Part shown: positions 56,080 through 64,000 of the stretch, piece by piece
How positions within the stretch are numbered: position 1 is the stretch's first letter
Layout: every line of letters starts with the position of its first letter
The notes under the pieces: generated by a model
Told to the model about the DNA's origin: nothing
The model's input: only the letters and a program-made list of their open reading frames with translations
The model's database searches: none
Program-made: the position numbers and the translations under genes
Assembly: GCA_009823505.1 (NCBI GenBank)
Contig: VZQC01006589.1
Location: 8,743,480-8,807,479, forward strand
Reading direction: 5' to 3'
Length of the DNA stretch: 64,000 nucleotides
DNA from: Rhizomys pruinosus
Taxonomy: Eukaryota; Chordata; Mammalia; Rodentia; Spalacidae

Positions 56080-59000
56080 AATGCTAACTCCCCAATCACA
56101 AAGCAATAGACTGGAAATGAATTAGAAACAAAACCCATCTATATGCTGTTACAAGAAACCCTCTACAAAATTTCAACAGGATAAGGCACCAACTTCTAAG
56201 GGTGAAAGATGGAAGAAATATCCAAGCAAATTTGGTACCAAAAAGTAAGATGAGTTTTGCTATTCTTATTATCAGACAAAATAGAACTTCACAAGCAAAA
56301 AGAATCAAAGAGACAAAGAGGCCATTACATCCTTTATTAAAGGAACAAGATTTGAAATGAAAGATTTCACAATCATAAAATATATATTGCACCAAACATC
56401 AGTGCACCAACTTTATAAGACAGTTCTCAGGATCTCAAGGCCACAATTAACCCAGCAAACTAATACTAGGGGACCAATAACCCATTAAGTCCCTAGACAG
56501 ATCAACAGTGAAAGATAAACAAAGACATCTGAACTAATGGACACTAAACACACAAATGGACGCACAGACATCTACCGAACATTTCCACACCAAACAACCA
56601 GAGAATACACTTTCTTCTATCAGCACCTCATGGAACATTCCTCCAAAAATGACCATAAGCTGGACACAGGAAAAAAACTCGAGTAAATATAAAAGAGATT
56701 GAAATAATCTCATGCATCTATTTCAGACAACAGTGCAATAAAACTAAATAATCAAACCACAAATAAATCCACAAAACCTACAAATAACACATGGAGACAA
56801 ATCAACACTCTCCTGAATAATGAGTGGGCTCAAGGAAGGATAAAAAAAGAAAATAAAAACTGTCCTGGAACAACGGAAATGACAATGATAAAACAACACA
56901 GCAAAATCATATGGGACACTCTAAAAGCAATCCTAAGAGGGAAGTTTAAGCTCTAAGTGCCTCATATTAAAAAAACAGACAAAAGCAACAAGATGAATGA
57001 TTCTAACACTGCAGTAAAAATACTTGAGAGAAAAAACAAATGAAACCCTAAACGGAGCAGACAAGAAGAAATAAACAAAAATCAGAGCAGAGATCATGAA
57101 GTTAGAAACAAAGAAAACCATTACAGAAAGAAAATCACAAATGGTTCTTTATGGAGAATAAAAATAAGATAGACAGACCTCCCTAGCCCAGTTAACCAAA
57201 AGAAAAGAGGCAAACAACTCCAAATTCAATAGAATCTGTGATGAAAGGGAAATATCACAACAGAACAATGAAAAGATCCAGGACAATCATAGGGACTTAC
57301 TTCAAAAACTATATTCTACTAGTTTGAAAACCTAGAAGAAATGGAATGAATATCTGAAATCTCTGGGAATCACCAAAGCCAACCAAGAAGAGAATCTGAC
57401 AGCTTAAACAGACCAATAGTACAGGAAGAAATTGAAGATGTAATAAGAAACCTCCCAACTAAAAAATCCCAGCCCGGAGATTCACAGGCAGAATTCTATA
57501 AAATATTCAAAAACTCTAAAAACCATTACTACTTAAATTGTTTAGAAGATACAAACGAGGAGGGAGTTCTCCCAATTCCTTCTATGAAGCCAGCATACGC
57601 TACTACCAAAAAACCAGGGAAAGATACAACCAAAAAGGAGAACTATAGACCCATCTCCTCTAATGAACACAGATGCAAAATTCTAAACAGAAGACTGGCA
57701 AATCGCATACAGACTCACATCAAGAAAACATCATCCATCATGACCAATTTGGATTCATACCAGAGATGGCAGGGATGGTTCAACATATGAAAATCAATAA
57801 ACATCAAACATATAAATGGATTGAAGGACAAAAGCCACACCATCATCTCAATTGATGCGAAGAAAGCCTTTGACAAAATCCAGCACCCTTTCATGTTTAA
57901 ATCCTGAGGGAATTGCGTCTGGACGGGATCATTCCCTTTCAATGTAATCAAGCAATACAGAAAACCACCACAGCAATATCATCCTAAATAGGGGAATATG
58001 ACAGAAGCATCTCCTTCTTAAAAGGTAGGAACCCGGCAAGGCTGCCCCTGTCACCATCCTCTTCAAGTATAGTGCTAGAAACCCTAGCTAGGCAAAAGGC
58101 AAGAAAAGGAAATTAAGAGGAGTTTCTAATTGGAAAAAGGAAGTCAAACCTATCCCTTTTTGCTGATTGATAGATTGTCTACCTAAGGGATGCTAAGAAC
58201 TCCACCAGAAAACTCCGTAGAAATGATTAACAGAGCTTTGGTAAAGTGGCAGGATACAAAATAAACCTAAAAAAATCAGTAGCCTTTCTGTACACCAACA
58301 ACAAGCAATGGAAGAACTACAAGGAGACCTTCCCACTACAATAGACCTCAAAAACAATAAAATACCTAGGAACAAACCTAACCAAAGACACCAAGGATCT
58401 CTACAACAAAAAATTTTAAGCCCCTGAAAAGGAAAATTGAGAAAGACATCAGAAGATGGACAAAACCTCCCATGCTCATGGATTGGAAAATAAATTAGTA
58501 AAAATGTCCATCCACCCAAACTATTGTACAGATTTAGCGATCCCAATCAAAATCCCCAAGAGTTTCTTCACAGGCTTGGGAAAAAAATCCTCCAATTTCA
58601 TTTGGAAAAACAAAAGACCCCAATCGCCAAAGCAACCTGAGTGAAAATGAGCATACAGGGGGGGGATCCTATAACCAGACATCAAACATATCTACAGGTG
58701 ATAGTCATAAAAACAGCCTGGTACTGGCAAACAAAACAGACCAGTTTTGACCAATGGATAAAACTGAAGATTCCAAACCTGAGCTCATACCAATTGCAGC
58801 CACCTCATATTTAACAAGGGGGCCAAGAAGACACGCAATGGAGAAAAGACAGCATCTCAGCAAGTGGGTGTGTGGCAAAACTGGAGTCACCACTTGTAGA
58901 ATAATGGAATCACCCTAAAACCCGACTCACCTCTCACCTTGTCCAAAGGTTCAACTCCAATGGACCAAAGAACCTCACCGTGAAACCCCAAACTCTGGAG

Positions 59001-59935
59001 GTGTAGAAAAAGTTGGCAAGCAGACCTACAAAGACATAGGTGATCCCAGGAAAAGACTTCCTAAATCAGACAGCAGCTGCACAAAAAATAAGATTGACAA
59101 TTGGAACAATGGGAACCTCATTAACTCAAAAGCTTCTCTTACATCAAAGGAAAGCAGTAAAGGACATGATGAAGGAAAGACCCACAGAGTGGGGAGGAAA
59201 CCTTCACAGCAGACTACATCTGACAAAGCATTAATTTTCCAGAGTATACAAGCTACTCAAAAAACAAAGAAGAAAGAAACAAATGAATCATTCAAAAATG
59301 GAGCAAAGTAACTGAATAGAGACATTTACAGAGGAGGAGTTAGAGGATGGCCGAGAAACATCCTTAAGAAGTGTTCAATCAACATCTCTGATAATTAAGA
59401 AATGCAAATTAAAACCACCCTAATATCACCTTACTCCAATAAGACGCGATCGGCAGGATCAGGAAAGAATGATCCAAGTGCTGCAGAGAGGTTGTGGGGA
59501 AAGGGGAACATCATCCATTGTGGTGGAATGTAAACTTGGTACAGCCACTATGGAAAGCAGTTATGGGAACACTTAGAAGACTCAAAATGAGACTCCATTT
59601 GACCCAGTCATACCAACTCCTGTGTATATACCCACAAGACAAAGCAACTTACTGCAAAGATACATGCACAGCTATGTTTATGCAGCTTTGTTCACAATAG
59701 CAAAAAAGCTGGAACCAGCACAGGTGCCCTTCAACTCAACTAGAGTGGGATAGAAAAATTAATAAAAAAAAAAAAAGTATAAAGAAACAGGCAAGAAAGA
59801 GGGACAACTCATGAAATTTCAGGTAAATGATGGAGCTGAAAGACATTATGTTGTAAGTGATAGTAACATAGTCCCGAAAAACCAACGACAAATGGTGTCT
59901 CCTCATATGTGGATCGCTAGTACCAACCCAAGCCC
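56080..59935 (+). pseudogene. L1-e ORF2, indel-broken
   Basis: Complete ORF2 in layout, with no open frame over about 70 codons. Examples are 57,584-57,790 ([14 protein letters not shown]) and 59,040-59,234 ([20 protein letters not shown]). The catalytic FADD codons at about 58,160 are split by extra bases. Errors are mainly 1-2-base indels in short homopolymers, unlike the substitution-rich decay of L1-f. Confidence 0.85.
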
Positions 59936-62253
59936 AGATATAAATATTCTCATGGAGAGGGATGCATAGTTAAAAACAACAACAGAAAGAACTGCATCAG
60001 GAAAATGGACTGAAATGGTGAATTGGAAAGGGCGGGATGGGTGGGACACGGGTGTATATTTGATTAAGGCATATTTAATTGACGTGAGTCAGCAAGTACC
60101 CAGTTTCGCCTAGACACGTCTACATGGACACATGGGTGTTTTAGGACTAGTAAAAGGAAATAGTGTAATTAAAACAGCATATGGTTTTACAGAATCGATA
60201 AAAATGGTAATGCTCTGAGTTAAATGGGATATTTTCCTGTTGTCCCACATATTGGTTTACATAAATCTGTAGAGCAATGAACTTTGGGATTGAACATAAC
60301 AAATAGTTTCCTCTATAATTTCTTCTGTTGTACATATCTAAACCTTGTAGCATTCTCTGTTAAGATTGATTAACGTAAAAAATTAATTGCTTCCCAAGTT
60401 AATCATATATAGTCCACCCAAAACAACATGGGTGAATTTTGATGAAATCTCGGCCGTGACGTCCGACCCTGATAGGTATGTATAACAACTGGTCTTCTGG
60501 AGACCATAACGCTAAAAAAAAAAAGGGGGGGGAGACAGAAAAGACAATGAAACCTTTTCTGCCAAAACCTTGCAATTCAAACTTAAAACTAACTATGGGA
60601 AAAAGATGTGGTTTTGTTCCAACAGGAACAAAATGTACACCAACTTAAACAGCTGAGAAAGAAAAGAGACAGGTGTGTGCATTGAGTAGGATGTACAAAA
60701 GTGGCAACGGAAAGGCATAGACCCGTCTATGAACATTGAAAGGAAGATAAAGCCTCAGATTGCCAAAACACCGAACCCTCTGTGGACCTACATGTAACAA
60801 CTAGTATATAATGCATCCTTAATGAAACTTACCTTCTAGGTGCCCACAAAGGTTCTTATGATGAGAAGACTTTCTTGCCTTCCCCCATAGAACAAGGAGA
60901 ATATGACGATGATGAGGTCGTTCCCAACTGTAAATTGGAGGAAACTATTGTAGAGGTAATCTCATTATAAAACCGTAAACTGCTTTTTGTTAATGACTAA
61001 TGACATGGGAACGGTGAAGGATTACTATCTCTTCAGAACCAAATATAATACTAAAGGCCCAGGGCTATGCACTCAGCAAAATATATTAATACAGGAAGCT
61101 CTGAACATCAGCATAGGATTTTTCTAGACTAGGTGGAGTTGGCTAGGGGATCCAAGGCCCCCACAAAAAGTAAGGGCTTCCTTGCTCTAAGTTGGGATAC
61201 TCAGAGAAGAGAGCCAATAAGCCCTGCTGCGAAAACCTGACGTTAACATCGGAGGATGTATTGAGACCCACATCAAGTTGTACAGATGGCCCTCTGGAAG
61301 CGGCAGAGATGTGTCCAAGGCCACTAAACCAATAAAGCCAAATACGGGTCTCCCTGAGTCAAGCAAGACTCCACCTCACCATCAGCATACACTCACCTGC
61401 ACTGGGAAAATACTGTGCAGCAGAGGCAGCCATTGCCTGTATATCCCAAATCTAATTGGCTAATTGGCTCTCTCCTTGGAGAAAACCCATGGCTGATGCC
61501 ACAAGCTTACATCCTCTACAGGTAAGGAGAGGTTATAAGCCACAGTAAGACCCTGTCATAATTTAACAGGGGGGAAAAAATGTAACTCATGGATTACATA
61601 TCCCAAACATGTGTCTATGCTAAAGTAACCTACATAAACATTAGTACTGTCTTAAATATACCTATATATCAATTGCTTGTTGTCATGTATTAGTAGGATC
61701 AAATAGGTTATTCCTGGAACAAACTGTCACCCATGAAAGGAAACGCCAGAATTGACCAGAGTCCAAGTCAACAGCTCCAGAGAGTGACGTTTTAACTCTC
61801 ATCCACGTGTGCCCCTTTTCAAGCCTAGGGAACAATCTCGAACGAAGAGGGGGCATGGTAGAAATGTATAGGGGCTGATATGGGGTTGAATTGGGAAACG
61901 TACAGCAATATAGTCTGGGACACTCAGTTGATCACGTGAGTTGAACAACAACCGGTCACCCCCCACTGGATGGTTGGGCGTAGGTGTTTGGGCACACAAA
62001 GCGCAATTTGCAAGAAGGATCTTTCTTTGTTTTATTTTTATGGAATTTATTGCACTTTTCAACTTTGCAAAAATGAAAACAAAAAAAACTGAGAGTAAAG
62101 AATGCAGGACAGTTATGGGCACAGAAATGCATGATCTGGGATGGGGTTGGGAAGGTGGGGGGAGGGAAAGGGAAATTAAGCTGGAAACCTGATTGGGATA
62201 AAAATGTAATGAAATGCAAAAGTCATTCAATAAAAACTAAATTAATAAAAAAA
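59936..62253 (+). mobile_element. L1-e 3' region, 2.3 kb
   Basis: Follows the ORF2 end and shows no similarity I can see to the 3'UTR of L1-b/d or L1-c. It ends with a G-rich purine tract (62,141-62,175), aataaaaactaaattaataa and A9, typical of an L1 3' end. It is either an unusually long 3'UTR or includes transduced non-L1 DNA. Short frames (e.g. 61,278-61,463) match nothing I know. Confidence 0.6.
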
Positions 62254-62563
62254 AAGAATGAAATGGATCTCTCTTCATATCTTCTGATTTAGATTTTTTT
62301 TATCTCCATGTATTTTCTGATATTAATGAATAGCAAAATTCCTGCTTGGCTATTCTAAATAGTGCCATTTGTTGGAATATTTTTCCACCCTTTCCACTAT
62401 TAGACAACTGTATCTTACTTGAGGTGAATGGGTCTTCTTCGCAGACAACAAAAGGATGATTTTTGTTTCTTAATAATCTAATCCATTCGACGTATCCTGT
62501 CTCGTCTCTTGATTGGGGATTATTATGTAATAAATTAAACTTAATAAACATAATTATATTAAG

Positions 62564-62566
<3 letters not shown>

Positions 62567-62595
<29 letters not shown>
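62567..62595. repeat. (AT)n microsatellite
   Basis: About 14 AT units within L1-f. Confidence 0.95.
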
Positions 62596-62597
<2 letters not shown>

Positions 62598-62660
62598 CTT
62601 CTCATCATTTGATTTTCTGTTTTCACTTTTGGTCTAGGTTTGTATTTTCATAGTTATACC

Positions 62661-62914
62661 TACCTTGTTATTTTTTCTAGATAGGTTCTCCCTGTAGTCC
62701 CAGCTGGCCTGGAACTCACTCTGTAGACCAGGCTGGCCTTGAACTCACAGAGATCTGCCTGCCTCTGCCTCCTGAATGCTAGGATTAAAGGCGTGCGCCA
62801 CCATGCCCAACTTAAAGACGGTTCTTAGCCCCCATGTGGGTGCTGGGAATGGAACCTAGGTCCTCTGCAAGAGCAGTCAGAGCTCTTAAGCACTGGATCC
62901 ATCTCTCCAGCCCC
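62661..62914 (-). mobile_element. Composite SINE (B2 head + B1), copy 2
   Basis: On the minus strand the B2 head (ggggctggagagatggatcc, ttccattcccagcacccaca) runs to 'accgtctttaa' and directly into a complete B1 (gttgggcatggtggcgcacg). The unit is flanked by agttatacc (62,652-62,660) and agttataac (62,915-62,923), so it inserted as one piece. Confidence 0.85.
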
Positions 62915-62927
62915 AGTTATAACTTTC

Positions 62928-63128
62928 TTAACTACTTTCTGTTGCCACTTGAGTATAGTTGTTCCTTTCTTCCACTTTTTGTATTGCTTCAAGTATTCTC
63001 TGTGGGGTTGGTTTTCTGGAGATAAATTCTTTCAGCTTAGTCATGTCATGAAGAATTTTTCTTTCTCCTTCAACTGTAATAGACACGTTTTGCCTGGTAA
63101 AGTAACCTGGGTTGGTATCTATAGTCAT
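62928..63128 (-). pseudogene. L1-f ORF1 C-terminal remnant
   Basis: 66-residue open piece: NPGYFTRQNVSITVEGERKI, TPQRILEAIQKVEERNNYTQ. It ends at the natural ORF1 C-terminus region. Neighbouring pieces at 63,151-63,357 (KGKPIRITADFSMQTMKAKR) and 63,461-63,679 are in other frames. Confidence 0.85.
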
Positions 63129-63859
63129 TTAGAACTGGGAATACTTTAGTCTAAGCTCTTTTGGCTTTCATTGTTTGCATTGAAAAGTCAGCTGTAATTC
63201 TGATGGGTTTTCCTTTATATGTGACTTGTTTTTCTTTTGCAGCTTTCAGTATTCTGTCTTTGTTTTGAGCATCTATTGTTTTTACTATGATATGGTGTGG
63301 GGAATTTCTATTCTGGTCCTGTCTATTTGTATTTGTATGGGTATGTCTTTCTTTCATTTGGGGAAATTTTTTTCTACAATCCTGTTGAAGATCTGATCAA
63401 TACCATTATCCTGATATTCTTCTCCTTCCTCTATACCTATGATGTATAGGTTTGATCTTTTCATGGTATGCCACATTTCCTGAACATTCTATTCCCGTGT
63501 TTTTTAAAAATTTTTTCATAGTCATTGCTTGAACAGTCCAGTTCTTCCATGTTATCTTTCAGTGTTGATATTCTATTTTCTACTTCGTTCATTCTGTTAC
63601 TGAGACTTTCTCCTGTCCTTTCTTGATGGCTTATTGAGTGTTTCACTTTCTTTCTCATTTCAGCCTGCATTTTCTTCAATATTTCTATATCTTTTGTGAA
63701 TTCATTCTGACGTTTATCATTATCTTCTTTAAGTTTATCCCTATCTTCTTTTGTTTCATCCCTATCTTTTAGTTCTTGATTTGTTTGTGTGTTCTTTAAA
63801 TTTCTTGAATTCTTTGATCACATTTATGATAGTTCTTTTAAGATCTGTGTCTGGTTACC

Positions 63860-64000
63860 TTTCAAATGGACACAGCAGTGTATTGACATCCCCTACTACT
63901 AGTGTGTTGGGATTACTCTGTGCCTTAAAGTTCTATAGAATTGTGTTTATCAAATTTGTTGCACCAGAGTTTGGTGCATATATATTCATGATAGTGATAT
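63860..64000 (-). mobile_element. Antisense L1 endonuclease fragment (L1-g)
   Basis: Reads antisense endonuclease text (NIYAPNSGATN-like, then VGDVNTLL in place of VGDFNTPL) up to the window edge. It is out of order for L1-f, whose ORF1 abuts it at about 63,855, so it is a separate, probably host, L1. Confidence 0.7.

Larger units (their letters stand above)
53929..62253 (+). mobile_element. L1-e, full-length-type L1 (8.3 kb)
   Basis: Flanked by a perfect 12-bp TSD aagaatgaaatg (53,917-53,928 and 62,254-62,265), ending in A9 at 62,245-62,253. Layout: three ~200-bp CpG-rich monomers, leader, ORF1 (about 54,900-56,060), ORF2 (about 56,080-59,930) and a 2.3-kb 3' region. The reading frames are broken by very many one-base indels while CpGs are kept. 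Confidence 0.9.
62266..63855 (-). mobile_element. L1-f, part 1: ORF1 and ORF2 start
   Basis: On the minus strand, ORF1 (63,855 to about 62,925; 62,928-63,128 reads NPGYFTRQNVSITVEGERKI) is followed by the intergenic region, an AT repeat, and the ORF2 N-terminus (62,300-62,530). Interrupted by the composite SINE at 62,661-62,914. The 5' end is truncated within ORF1 at about 63,855. Confidence 0.88.

Overview
The window is a repeat-dense stretch of nuclear DNA from a muroid-type rodent (Myodonta). The evidence is the mix of interspersed repeats: B1 SINEs (7SL-derived), full tRNA-headed B2 SINEs with readable target-site duplications (TSDs), an ID-B1 (B4-type) SINE, murine-like L1 with tandem 5' promoter monomers, ERVL/MaLR-type LTRs with a tRNA-Leu-like primer site, and relics of MIR, L2 and MLT1. 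I find no host protein-coding gene, tRNA or rRNA. Every open reading frame that resembles a protein is L1 ORF1 or ORF2 debris or a chance frame through a repeat. The SINE and L1 consensus differs visibly from house mouse, so I do not name a species.

Layout: 1-1640 has no recognised repeat. 1650-8990 holds decayed B1, an antisense LTR, two GA-microsatellite-bearing repeats, a B4 SINE, L1 3' fragments, a rearranged L1 endonuclease fragment with a long 3'UTR, and an antisense LTR followed by a B1. 9219-24530 is a cluster of a dispersed retroelement here called family B, interleaved with antisense L1, SINEs and a separate sense L1 5' end. Inside it lies a 2,090-bp direct duplication whose copies are separated by exactly one N (18779), very probably an unmerged assembly overlap. 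24530-32400 is the most unique-looking DNA, with old MIR/L2, a solo LTR carrying a perfect CRE and possible conserved noncoding sequence. 32400-36560 holds an antisense family B copy, an ERVL-class element (LTR, primer site, internal region, LTR) and an antisense copy of the CRE/CCAAT module. 36620-36983 is an MLT1-like relic.

36984-63855 is a nest of L1 insertions that can be unpicked from TSDs and host continuity. An antisense L1 (L1-f) is split into three pieces. A sense, full-length-type L1 (L1-b/d, 40726-53638) sits in its endonuclease region and is itself split by a second sense full-length L1 (L1-c, 42137-49452). A third sense L1 (L1-e, 53929-62253) sits 290 bp from the first site in the same L1-f endonuclease region. 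L1-c has 108-bp 5' monomers and L1-e has CpG-rich monomers of about 200 bp, so at least two promoter lineages are present. L1-e matches the other L1s but is peppered with single-base indels while keeping intact CpGs and TSDs; this looks more like uncorrected long-read gap filling than age.

The most novel-looking items are a composite SINE (B2 head fused to B1) present twice with the same fusion point and its own TSDs, the unusually long L1 3' regions, and the family B retroelement with its CRE/CCAAT promoter-like module.
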